Source: Lentisphaeria bacterium UBA1776 (GTDB lineage: Bacteria; Verrucomicrobiota; Lentisphaeria; Victivallales; Victivallaceae). Taken from it: 31,498 bases of DNA. The stretch spans positions 2,192 through 33,689 of the forward strand of contig DCGO01000001.1 in NCBI GenBank assembly GCA_002314605.1. Direction: 5' to 3'. Under the pieces are notes generated by a model, which saw nothing but the letters and a program-made list of their open reading frames with translations, was not told the DNA's origin and did not search any database. The translations under genes were made by a program, and so were the position numbers. Below are positions 1 to 7,004 of the stretch, piece after piece; within the stretch, counting starts at the first letter, position 1, and every line of letters starts with the position of its first letter.

Positions 1-1390
1 GACCGAAGGCGCAGATGATCCCCGCCACAATGGTCACCACCGGAATCCCGCAGGAAAACATGCCGGTGGCCAGGCCGTCGATGATGGTGGTCGCCGGTCC
101 CATGACCGCCTGCGCCGCGATCCCCCGGGTGGGAGCGTATTCATCGCTGGTGTAGTATTCGGTCCCCTGACCGATGATCACCCCGGCGGCCAATCCGGCA
201 ACAATGGAACCGAAGATCCCCCAGGAAATGAAGCCCAGCCAGACCAGAAACGCCGCCGCCGCCAGAATCAGGATGGAACTCCCGAGAGTCCCGGTAAGAA
301 GTCCCCGGAGAAGGTTCTTCTGCGTGGCGCCTTCCTTGCACTTCACCAGACACATGCCGATAATGGACAGCACCGTCCCCATGCCGGCCACGATCATGGG
401 AGCCAGCACCATTTTCAGCGGCTCATCCATAAAGGGATGCTCCGCCACCACCGCCGCTCCAAGAGCCGCCGTGGCCAGAATGGAACCGCAGTAGGATTCG
501 TACAGATCCGCACCCATGCCGGCCACATCGCCCACATTGTCCCCCACGTTGTCGGCAATGGTGGCCGGATTGCGGGGATCATCCTCCGGTATCCCGGCCT
601 CCACTTTGCCCACCAGATCGGCACCGACGTCGGCGGCCTTGGTGTAGATTCCGCCGCCCACCCTGGCAAAGAGCGCCTGAGTGGAGGCCCCCATGCCGAA
701 GGTAATCATGGTGGTGGTGATATGGCTGTATTTGGCAACAATGCTGCAGCCCTTTTCGACGATCTCAAGGCCGAAAAAACTCAGCCCCGTCTGCATGTGA
801 CAGGGAGTGTAAATGACTTTGTCAAGGATGAGATACCAGAGGCAGATGTCAAGAAGTCCCAGACCGACCACCACCAGTCCCATGACGGCACCGGAACGGA
901 ACGCCACCTGCAACCCCCGGTTCAGTCCCTCGCTGGCCGCCTGAGCCGTCCGGCTGGAAGCCGCCGTGGCCGTGCGCATGCCGATGTAACCGCAGAGTCC
1001 GGAGAAGAAACCGCCGGTCAGAAACGCCACCGGGACGAAGGGATTCTGGATCCCGAAGTACGCCAGCACGGCGAAAACCACAAAGAGAATCAGGAATACG
1101 CACCCCACGATCCGGTACTGCCGCTTGAGGTAAGCCATGGCACCTTCGCGGACAAAGCCGGCGATTTCCTGCATCCGCTCATTGCCGGGCTTGGCCGACA
1201 GCATCCGGCGGTAAAACTTGAGTGCCACCAGAAGTGCAAGAATGGATGCCAGAGGCGCCACCCACCAGAGCAGAGGCAACCCCAAGAACATTTCTCCGGA
1301 AAAGGGCACAACCGGCCCTGCCGGACACTCCGCCGCACCGACTGCGGTCCCCACCCCAAGGAGACCGCCCAACGACAGCAATCTTTTCAT
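1..1390 (-). CDS. hppA: Membrane-bound proton-pumping pyrophosphatase, C-terminal part beyond window
   Basis: Hydrolyses pyrophosphate and couples this to H+ (or Na+) transport across the cytoplasmic membrane. About 463 codons are present; the gene runs off the left edge, so the C-terminal third or so of a usual 650-800-residue protein is missing. The start at 1390 follows AGGAAG and gives a hydrophobic N-terminus (MKRLLSLGG). The family signature spans residues 247-300: KAADVGADLVGKVE, then GIPEDDPRNPATIADNVGDN and GDVAGMGADLYESY, holding the Mg-pyrophosphate-binding Asp residues. Multiple membrane segments are visible from residue 35. The residues that separate K+-dependent from K+-independent enzymes lie outside the window, so ion coupling cannot be decided. 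It has its own promoter, with an inverted repeat over the -35 box. Confidence 0.95.
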   Translation of the reverse strand, partial: MKRLLSLGGLLGVGTAVGAAECPAGPVVPFSGEMFLGLPLLWWVAPLASILALLVALKFYRRMLSAKPGNERMQEIAGFVREGAMAYLKRQYRIVGCVFLILFVVFAVLAYFGIQNPFVPVAFLTGGFFSGLCGYIGMRTATAASSRTAQAASEGLNRGLQVAFRSGAVMGLVVVGLGLLDICLWYLILDKVIYTPCHMQTGLSFFGLEIVEKGCSIVAKYSHITTTMITFGMGASTQALFARVGGGIYTKAADVGADLVGKVEAGIPEDDPRNPATIADNVGDNVGDVAGMGADLYESYCGSILATAALGAAVVAEHPFMDEPLKMVLAPMIVAGMGTVLSIIGMCLVKCKEGATQKNLLRGLLTGTLGSSILILAAAAFLVWLGFISWGIFGSIVAGLAAGVIIGQGTEYYTSDEYAPTRGIAAQAVMGPATTIIDGLATGMFSCGIPVVTIVAGIICAFG

Positions 1391-1450
1391 TTTTCTTCCT
1401 TTATTTTGATGTTGATGGAAACGAAAATACCTCAAAACAGGTCAGCTCGT

Positions 1451-1479
1451 AATATACACCGGAACCAGGATATTTTCAA
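1451..1479 (-). promoter_or_regulatory. hppA promoter, TTGAAA-N17-TATATT
   Basis: On the minus strand, TTGAAA (1479-1474) and TATATT (1456-1451) are separated by 17 bases, about 60 bases upstream of the hppA start. Both boxes and the spacing match a sigma70-type promoter. Predicted from sequence only. Confidence 0.65.
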
Positions 1480-1485
1480 ATATCC
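1468..1485. repeat. Perfect inverted repeat over the hppA -35 box
   Basis: GGATATTT, then TC, then AAATATCC: two perfect 8-base arms with a 2-base centre, covering the -35 hexamer of the hppA promoter. The position suits an operator. An RNA hairpin downstream of the preceding gene is less likely, since the stem is AT-rich and no T-tract follows. Confidence 0.5.
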
Positions 1486-1499
1486 CAAATTCCAGGCCG

Positions 1500-1934
1500 T
1501 CAGCGGGAAACCGGATCGATCACCAGCGTCAGCAGAAACTTCTGCGCCTTCCCTGGCTGAAGTTTTTCCCATGGGCGGGAGTAGATCCCAAGAATTTCGC
1601 AGCGGCCGGACCGGACCGCCCGGAAAGTCCACTCCCGCATGCCGGGCGCCCCGCAGAGTCTTCCGTCCGGAGCCTTGAAATCGCTTTTGACGCTCTCCAC
1701 GATCCCGTCGGCCGGAATGAAAAATTTCCAGCAGTAGCCCGTGGTGGGATTTTCCCTGACCCGGATCATCCGGCATTCGCCCGCCGTCATCCGGCAGACC
1801 GACCCGAAGTCTTTTTCCGTCAGCACCGGAACCGGGGAAGCTCCCTGTCCGGAAGATGGTGTTTCCGCCATCCGGCAGCCTGCCGTCAGGATCAGACTTC
1901 CCGCAAGGACAAAGCATGCGGCAATGCGTTTCAT
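1500..1934 (-). CDS. Chagasin-family (inhibitor I42) lipoprotein
   Basis: A 144-residue putative inhibitor of papain-like cysteine proteases, anchored as a lipoprotein. The N-terminus MKRIAACFVLAGSLILTAGC is a lipoprotein signal with lipobox LTAGC (Cys20). The mature part holds chagasin loop motifs in order: NPTTGY (62-67), a GAPG loop (95-98, in place of the common GxGG) and RPWE (120-123). These match the known family (inhibitor I42); protease targets are inferred. The start at 1934 is chosen because its ATG overlaps the recO stop as ATGA, implying translational coupling; reading upstream would place the signal peptide internally. It is the last gene of the gatB-recO operon. No cysteine protease gene is nearby. 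Confidence 0.85.
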   Translation of the reverse strand: MKRIAACFVLAGSLILTAGCRMAETPSSGQGASPVPVLTEKDFGSVCRMTAGECRMIRVRENPTTGYCWKFFIPADGIVESVKSDFKAPDGRLCGAPGMREWTFRAVRSGRCEILGIYSRPWEKLQPGKAQKFLLTLVIDPVSR

Positions 1935-2557
1935 GCGCCGGGCTCCTTCCGTTTTTTGAGCTGATGATACTCGATCAGGCTGTTCAGCCACCCGTTCAGG
2001 GTCCGCCAGTAGGCCTGACTGCACTCCGGCAGGGGATCATTGTTGATCCCCGCATCCATCAGCTGCTCCAGAAATTCTCCCTTCGTGCCGTCCACTTCGG
2101 GCAGGAGTCCGTTTTCGTAGAGAAACGCGGCCTTGAAAAGTACCGCGCACTGCATCATGCTCCATACCCCGGCCCCGCCCGGGGCGGCGGAAAGGTGCCG
2201 GAGAACATTCACCAGCGTGTCGAACGTCAGCGGCAGCGGAATATCCGGCTGGGTATTGTCCAGCAGAAACCGGGCGATGCGTCCGGCGAAAATCAGGTGT
2301 TTGGGCTGTCCGGAAACGGCGGAAAAATCTTCTTTCAACTCCGCCGACTTCAGGTTTCCAAGCTGGGATTTTTCCGACATGGAATACTCCACGGCAAGTT
2401 CCTGAAAGAGATCCACCACCGGAAAGCTGCTGCCGGAGATCTTCTGCGCCCCATGGGCCATCAGATCCAGCCGTCCGGCATCCGGACTCAATGCCCGGAC
2501 CAACAGCGCGGACTCCTGACAGGGCCGTTTTTCCAGAATGACGCAGTCCGTCTCCAT
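1931..2557 (-). CDS. recO: DNA repair protein RecO
   Basis: RecO acts with RecF and RecR to load RecA onto SSB-coated gapped DNA. The 208-residue protein opens with the family's OB-fold pattern: an early ILEKRPCQESALLVRALS strand, then AGRLDLMAHGAQK and LGNLKSAELKEDF (about residues 10-80), followed by a helical C-terminal part. It is slightly short for the family (about 230-250), and I see no Cys4 zinc cluster, which many RecO proteins also lack. The start is 2 bases after the gatB stop and its stop overlaps the next gene as ATGA, so it is the middle gene of a tight operon. The assignment rests on the N-terminal half. Confidence 0.8.
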   Translation of the reverse strand: METDCVILEKRPCQESALLVRALSPDAGRLDLMAHGAQKISGSSFPVVDLFQELAVEYSMSEKSQLGNLKSAELKEDFSAVSGQPKHLIFAGRIARFLLDNTQPDIPLPLTFDTLVNVLRHLSAAPGGAGVWSMMQCAVLFKAAFLYENGLLPEVDGTKGEFLEQLMDAGINNDPLPECSQAYWRTLNGWLNSLIEYHQLKKRKEPGA

Positions 2558-2559
2558 AA

Positions 2560-4008
2560 CTACTGAAGTTTTTCCTTCAGGAGAGCCACCACGCTCTGGG
2601 GATTGGCCTTGCCCCGGCTCACTTTCATGACCTGCCCCACCAGGAACTGCAGGACCTTGGCATTGCCCGCCTTGAACTGTTCCACCTGAGCAGGATTGGC
2701 GGCAATGGCCTGATCCACAAAGGCCGCCACAGCGCCGTCGTCATTGACCTGTGCAAGGCCCTTGCTCTTCACAATCTCGTCCGGAGCCGTTCCGGTGCGG
2801 AACATCTCGGCAAAAACATCCTTGCCGATCCGGTTGTTGATGACCCCTTTGGCAATCAGTGCCACCAGAGACGCCAGCTGTTCCGGCTTGACCGGGCAGT
2901 CGGCAATGGCGGTTTTGGTCTCGCCCAGAAGCCGCAGAAGTTCCGAGATCGTCCAGTTGGCCACCTGCTTCGGGGCATCGGATCCGGCGGCGGCGCGGTC
3001 AAACCAGGAGGCCACATCCTGATCCGCCGTAAGCACCTCGGCATCATAGCGGGATATCCCATAGTCGGCCACCATTCTCCGGCGCATGGCTTCCGGCAGT
3101 TCCGGCAGCGATGCACGGATGGACTCGATCTCCTCTTTGCTCAAACGCACTTCCATAAGGTCCGGATCCGGAAAATACCGGTAGTCGTGAGCTTCTTCCT
3201 TGGTCCGCATAAGATAGGTTTCGCCGTGATCGTCATTCCAGCCACGGGTCTCCTGACGGAGCGTATGCCCGGCATCCAGCTCTTCTGCCTGCCGGGCCAT
3301 TTCGTACTCCACGGCCCGGTGGGCAGCCCGGAAACTGTTCAGATTCTTGATCTCGATCTTGGTACCGAACTCCTTCTGCCCGAAGGGACGAAGAGAAATA
3401 TTCACATCGCAGCGCATCTGTCCCTTTTCCATATCGCAGTCGCCGATGCCGCCGTAACGCATGATCTCCTTGAGACCGGTCAAGTACGCATAAGCCTCAT
3501 CAGCGCTGCGCATGTCCGGTTCGCTGACGATCTCCAACAGGGGCACGCCGGAACGGTTGAAATCCGCCCCTGTGAATTTTCCGAAATGCGTCAGTTTGGC
3601 CGGATCCTCTTCCAGATGAATGCGGGTGATCCCCACCTGCCTTTCCGCCAGATCCTGCCCGGAAAACCCTTTGCCGCCGCCGATTTCCAGATAGCCCCCG
3701 GTACAGAACGGCATGTCGTACTGGGAGATCTGGTAATTTTTGGCCAGATCGGGATAAAAATAGCTTTTGCGGTCGAATTTGCTGACTTCCGCAATTTTGC
3801 AATGTGTGAGAAGCCCGGCCCGCACCGCCTTGACAATGGCTTCATGATTCGGCACAGGCAGGGTACCGGGATACCCAAGGCAGACGGGACAGACCAAAGT
3901 ATTGGGTTCGGCTCCGAACCGGTTCGGGCAGGAACAGAACATTTTGCTTCGGGTCCGGACCTGAACGTGTACTTCCAGACCGATCACGGCTTCATATTTC
4001 ATCATCAA
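2560..4008 (-). CDS. gatB: Aspartyl/glutamyl-tRNA(Asn/Gln) amidotransferase subunit B
   Basis: GatB is the tRNA-binding and kinase subunit of GatCAB, which converts Glu-tRNA(Gln) or Asp-tRNA(Asn) to the amidated form. The 482-residue length is typical. The N-terminus carries YEAVIGLEVHVQ and the zinc-binding cysteines C25, C27, C40 and C43 (CSCPNRF ... CPVCLGYPG). The basic core motif DFNRSGVPLLEIVSEPDMRS and KIEIKNLNSFRA follow, and the C-terminal YqeY-like tail ends QSVVALLKEKLQ. Three consecutive ATG codons (4008, 4005, 4002) leave the exact start open; CTGGAG lies just upstream. gatA and gatC are not in the window. It leads the gatB-recO-inhibitor operon. Confidence 0.97.
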   Translation of the reverse strand: MMMKYEAVIGLEVHVQVRTRSKMFCSCPNRFGAEPNTLVCPVCLGYPGTLPVPNHEAIVKAVRAGLLTHCKIAEVSKFDRKSYFYPDLAKNYQISQYDMPFCTGGYLEIGGGKGFSGQDLAERQVGITRIHLEEDPAKLTHFGKFTGADFNRSGVPLLEIVSEPDMRSADEAYAYLTGLKEIMRYGGIGDCDMEKGQMRCDVNISLRPFGQKEFGTKIEIKNLNSFRAAHRAVEYEMARQAEELDAGHTLRQETRGWNDDHGETYLMRTKEEAHDYRYFPDPDLMEVRLSKEEIESIRASLPELPEAMRRRMVADYGISRYDAEVLTADQDVASWFDRAAAGSDAPKQVANWTISELLRLLGETKTAIADCPVKPEQLASLVALIAKGVINNRIGKDVFAEMFRTGTAPDEIVKSKGLAQVNDDGAVAAFVDQAIAANPAQVEQFKAGNAKVLQFLVGQVMKVSRGKANPQSVVALLKEKLQ

Positions 4009-4039
4009 TACTCCAGGATCATGGTTTCGTATATTTTAT

Positions 4040-4067
4040 AATGTACCACATCCGGCAGATTTTGCAA
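4040..4067 (-). promoter_or_regulatory. gatB operon promoter, TTGCAA-N16-TACATT
   Basis: Minus-strand TTGCAA (4067-4062) and TACATT (4045-4040) are 16 bases apart in the 71-base gap before gatB. This is a moderate match to a sigma70 promoter. Confidence 0.45.
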
Positions 4068-4079
4068 CCGCCGGACCGC

Positions 4080-5057
4080 TTACTCGGCAAAACGGATCTT
4101 CTCCACCGGTCCCCGGATGCCGGCAAGGATCATGTCCGCCACACTCTGCCGCAGTCCGGGCACCCCATCGGGAGAACTCTCCAGATATTCCCCGATAAAA
4201 TCATCCATGTCCGGGACTGTAAGATAAAAAGGCAGTGCCGCCGCCGGTTTGCCGGACCGCTCCCGATACAGGCTCTGGATCCGGTCCCGGAGTCCGGAAA
4301 GACGCAGTCCCGCTTCGGCCAGGACCGGCTGAAGTTCCATTTCCAGCATGGGGGGTTCCCATTCGGCTTTTTTGGCCATGCGGGTAAGGAAAAGCGCAGC
4401 CCGGATACTCGGAAAAAGCCGTCCCACCCCATGCAGACGGCAGACATTTTCCGGCAGGCCTTCCGCAGGACCAAGGAGAGTCCGCACTTCCTGCGGCGTC
4501 AAAACAAACCGGTCGTCCACCCGCCGGACAGCAGGACTGCCCGGCAAAGCCTCCGGAAGCGTGATGGGGGAAGCCGGAGCAAAGGAATCAAAGTGCCGCG
4601 CCAGTTCCACCATAAGCTCCGGAGCAGCCTCGTCCGCCCCCAATTTTCCCAGCGCTCCGGAGACAAGTCCCGCCAGTTCCCGCAGATGCTCCGCCGATCC
4701 GGCAAAATACTTCCGCAAAACCTGTTCCACGCAGGGAAAAGCCGCAGAAAAACTCACTTTGGACTGGACCGGCGCCCCCCGGCGGTAAACGGCGGAAACC
4801 TCTCCGTACCCGGTGTTCTCCAGGATCCGGATCACCATGTCATCGACTTCCCTCCGGCTGAAAACACGCTCATCCCGCCCGGAATGTTCCAGTGCATACT
4901 CCACCGCCAGCGCAATATCGCCGGCCAGATAGCAGGACTCCTCCAGACCGGCACCCAGAAAACAGCGGACCAGAGTATCCCGGAGTTCCATGGGATCAAA
5001 CATGCTTCTTTCCTCGCCGGACAGGAGCCAAATGGGTTTCATTGCCGCCTGGATCAT
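4080..5057 (-). CDS. ATP-cone-like domain protein of unknown function, downstream of nrdR
   Basis: A 325-residue cytosolic protein, not recognised as a named family. Residues about 9-95 have the layout of an ATP-cone domain: a short basic strand (PIWLLSGEERSMFDPMELRDTL), helices, REVDDMVIRILENTGYGEVSAVYRR ending like the usual 'vA..Y..yR'. ATP-cones bind ATP/dATP in NrdR and in ribonucleotide reductases. The rest (about 100-325) has no recognisable domain; it is alpha-rich, with repeated Leu/Arg/Glu stretches. The start at 5057 follows AAGGGA and lies 10 bases after the nrdR stop, so it is co-transcribed with nrdR. The domain call is by pattern only; the pairing with nrdR supports a nucleotide-sensing role, which remains inference. 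Confidence 0.55.
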   Translation of the reverse strand: MIQAAMKPIWLLSGEERSMFDPMELRDTLVRCFLGAGLEESCYLAGDIALAVEYALEHSGRDERVFSRREVDDMVIRILENTGYGEVSAVYRRGAPVQSKVSFSAAFPCVEQVLRKYFAGSAEHLRELAGLVSGALGKLGADEAAPELMVELARHFDSFAPASPITLPEALPGSPAVRRVDDRFVLTPQEVRTLLGPAEGLPENVCRLHGVGRLFPSIRAALFLTRMAKKAEWEPPMLEMELQPVLAEAGLRLSGLRDRIQSLYRERSGKPAAALPFYLTVPDMDDFIGEYLESSPDGVPGLRQSVADMILAGIRGPVEKIRFAE

Positions 5058-5067
5058 GGTCTTTCCC

Positions 5068-5514
5068 TTACTTCAGTGCCCGGATCTCGGCAATGAATTC
5101 CTCCACATCCTTGAACTGACGGTAAACCGATGCAAAACGCACGTAGGCCACCTGATCCAGCTGCCGCAGGGCCTCCATGACCCGCTTTCCGATCTCGGCA
5201 CTGGAAACTTCCTTGTCGAAATCCCGCTGGACACCGAGGGTCAGCTCATCGGAGATCCGGTCGATCTCCTCGGGATTGACGGGCCGTTTGTAACAGGCAT
5301 TGGCAATGCCTCTCCGCAGTTTCTCCCGGTCGAAATCTTCCCGGATATTGCTTCTTTTTACGACTTTCAGATCATCCCGGATAATGCTTTCATAGGTGGT
5401 GAACCGGTGTCCGCAGGCCAGGCACTCCCGGCGGCGGCGCACCGCAAGATCCTCCCGGACGGACCGGGAATCGATCACTTTGTCTTCCAGACAGCCGCAC
5501 ATGGGACAACGCAT
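5068..5514 (-). CDS. nrdR: Transcriptional repressor NrdR
   Basis: NrdR represses ribonucleotide reductase genes when dATP is bound. The 148 residues match the family length. The N-terminal zinc ribbon is MRCPMCGCLEDKVIDSR with the second pair in CLACGHRFTTYE; the ATP-cone follows with VVKRSNIREDFDREKLRRGI and ends RFASVYRQFKDVEEF. The start at 5514 is chosen because NrdR proteins begin MxCPxC and this ATG lies 2 bases after the upstream lipoprotein's stop; the longer upstream extension would overlap that gene. It is the middle gene of a lipoprotein-nrdR-ATP-cone operon. No nrdA, nrdB or nrdD gene and no obvious NrdR box lie in the window. Confidence 0.95.
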   Translation of the reverse strand: MRCPMCGCLEDKVIDSRSVREDLAVRRRRECLACGHRFTTYESIIRDDLKVVKRSNIREDFDREKLRRGIANACYKRPVNPEEIDRISDELTLGVQRDFDKEVSSAEIGKRVMEALRQLDQVAYVRFASVYRQFKDVEEFIAEIRALK

Positions 5515-5516
5515 GA

Positions 5517-6560
5517 TCAGCGCCCCAGAAGAAAGTTGATGCTCTGAAACGGAACGAGCGCCATCCCGCCCCACGCCGGACTGCCGTTCAGATTCTGCTG
5601 CATATACCCGGTGATCCGGAGAAAATCCCGCCAGTCCCGCCGCCGCAGCGATCCGTCCTGTCTTGAAACATGGTCGGAAAAAACCAGTCCGCAAATGATA
5701 TTCGGCTCCCCGACACCCTTGTAAAGCCCCCGGAGCGAAGCAAGATACTCACTGGGGACATTCCCATGCCCCGTCACAATGATCCGGTCGGCATGCTTCA
5801 GAAAATCCGTACTTTTGCCCAGTTCCAGATCCCCTTTGACCGCCCGTTCATGATAAAACGCGGGAAGTACCACCGAAAATTTGAGATTCTCCTCATGAGC
5901 ACGGAGCCGCATTCCATTCAGACATTTGATGAAATCCTTTATCATCAGGTCATTATCGGAGCCGATCCCGTAATCGTCTTCACTCCAGCGGTACATCTGA
6001 CCCACCGGAAGCCGGAGATTGCTCCCGGTCAGGAGATGCAGACACGGCCGGATCGTGATCCCTGCAGCGGGATATTCGTCCGGCAGACGGCGGTTGATCC
6101 TCACGGCCTCATCAAACACCTCTTCCAGCAGCCGATCCGCGGAACGGCCTCCGCGGTGCCGTTCCTCCAGAAACGCCTCTTGCACCAGCACCAGATCGCT
6201 GCGGATCCCGACCTCTCCCAGCGATTCGATCATATCCAGCAGCAGATCCCTGCGCCCCCAGGAGAAGAGATCGGCGGACTCCACATTCATATAGACGTAA
6301 TTGACCTGCAGAAGTTTCAGCCGTTCGACCAGATCCTTCCGGCAGTTGTGATACAGCGAAAGGTCCAGTTCCCGCAGAAGAACGGCCCGCAGAGGTTCTT
6401 TTTCCCAAAGTTTCACCAGTTCTCTTCCGCGGGAACGCATTTCCTCCGTGACCGGCGGCAGCGACTGATATTCAGGGGCCTCCTGAACCCTGCATCCGGA
6501 AGTCAGAAAAAACAATCCGGCCAGCACGGCTCCAGTACTCAATATCCAAGAAAATTTCAT
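5517..6560 (-). CDS. Lipoprotein of unknown function, first gene of the nrdR operon
   Basis: A 347-residue putative lipoprotein that I do not recognise. MKFSWILSTGAVLAGLFFLTSGC is a lipoprotein signal with lipobox LTSGC. The mature part alternates beta-type strands and helices (LQVNYVYMNVES, GIRSDLVLVQE, AGITIRPCLHLLTG, LKFSVVLPAFYH, ADRIIVTGHG, NIICGLVFSD), suggesting a TIM-barrel-like fold such as in glycoside-hydrolase-related proteins; this is inference. The start at 6560 is preceded by GAGGAG at good spacing; an upstream in-frame start would bury the signal peptide. Its stop is 2 bases before nrdR, an odd partnership of an exported protein with a dNTP regulator. Confidence 0.8.
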   Translation of the reverse strand: MKFSWILSTGAVLAGLFFLTSGCRVQEAPEYQSLPPVTEEMRSRGRELVKLWEKEPLRAVLLRELDLSLYHNCRKDLVERLKLLQVNYVYMNVESADLFSWGRRDLLLDMIESLGEVGIRSDLVLVQEAFLEERHRGGRSADRLLEEVFDEAVRINRRLPDEYPAAGITIRPCLHLLTGSNLRLPVGQMYRWSEDDYGIGSDNDLMIKDFIKCLNGMRLRAHEENLKFSVVLPAFYHERAVKGDLELGKSTDFLKHADRIIVTGHGNVPSEYLASLRGLYKGVGEPNIICGLVFSDHVSRQDGSLRRRDWRDFLRITGYMQQNLNGSPAWGGMALVPFQSINFLLGR

Positions 6561-6595
6561 TCGGAAACTCCTCACTCGGAAAATATATTTTACAA

Positions 6596-6623
6596 ACAGT
6601 ACACCATTCCGGCGCAAAAGCAA
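6596..6623 (-). promoter_or_regulatory. Possible promoter of the lipoprotein-nrdR operon
   Basis: Minus-strand TTGCTT (6623-6618) and TACTGT (6601-6596), 16 bases apart, lie about 35 bases before the start at 6560. A TATATT hexamer at 6587-6582 is an alternative -10 box but has no good -35 partner. Confidence 0.35.
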
Positions 6624-6651
6624 GCCGGGAAATTTTTTTTTTGAAAAGCAT

Positions 6652-6680
6652 TTGACAAGGAACGTGCGGCATGCTATATT
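6652..6680 (+). promoter_or_regulatory. Strong promoter, TTGACA-N17-TATATT
   Basis: A perfect TTGACA -35 box (6652-6657), 17-base spacer and TATATT (6675-6680) upstream of the small basic protein gene. Predicted transcription starts near 6687, leaving a leader of about 43 bases that contains AGAGGTG before the ATG. Confidence 0.8.
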
Positions 6681-6729
6681 AAGGTTCAGTCATCGACCGA
6701 AAACACATATCAATAATAGAGGTGATAAT

Positions 6730-6888
6730 ATGTCGCAGCATCCCAGTCTCCGCATCGGCGGCAAGATCCGCAAGCAGCGTAATGTCATGAAGCGCTATGA
6801 GCGGCTTGATCTGCTTCGCGCCGAGGGCAAGATCCCCGAGAACAAGGTTCTCGGTCTGCCCAAGACCAAGGCCATTGATGGTCAGTGA
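6730..6888 (+). CDS. PVC-type small basic protein (TIGR04137-like)
   Basis: A 52-residue, very basic protein: MSQHPSLRIGGKIRKQRNVM, then KRYERLDLLRAEGKIPENK and VLGLPKTKAIDGQ. The pattern 'MSxHxSL...RNVxxRxER...VLGLPKxK' is the small basic protein family described from Chlamydiae, Verrucomicrobia and Planctomycetes. Its size and charge suggest an RNA- or ribosome-associated role, but I know of no assigned reaction. The start at 6730 is set by AGAGGTG 5-11 bases upstream and by the family N-terminus; a longer reading frame from 6652 would start inside the promoter. It is monocistronic, between a near-consensus promoter and an intrinsic terminator, consistent with high expression. Confidence 0.85.
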   Translation: MSQHPSLRIGGKIRKQRNVMKRYERLDLLRAEGKIPENKVLGLPKTKAIDGQ

Positions 6889-6931
6889 GTTGATGAGTTT
6901 TCCTGTTTCATCGGGAAAACCGGCGTAAAAG

Positions 6932-6961
6932 CAGCTGTCCGTAACGGGCAGCTGTTTTTTT
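6932..6961 (+). terminator. Intrinsic terminator of the small basic protein gene
   Basis: Stem arms CAGCTGTCCG (6932-6941) and CGGGCAGCTG (6945-6954) pair with one G-U wobble around a 3-base loop (TAA), followed directly by a run of T (6955-6961). It lies 44 bases after the stop. Confidence 0.88.
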
Positions 6962-7004
6962 ATTGTTTTTATCCCAGATCATTTCATCCGGAGCATCCGT
7001 CAGA

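Noticed and set aside
437..1678. 413-codon open frame on the plus strand
   Set aside because: It lies antisense to the pyrophosphatase and the chagasin-like gene, both of which have clear family motifs; it shows no domain and is a shadow of GC-rich coding sequence.
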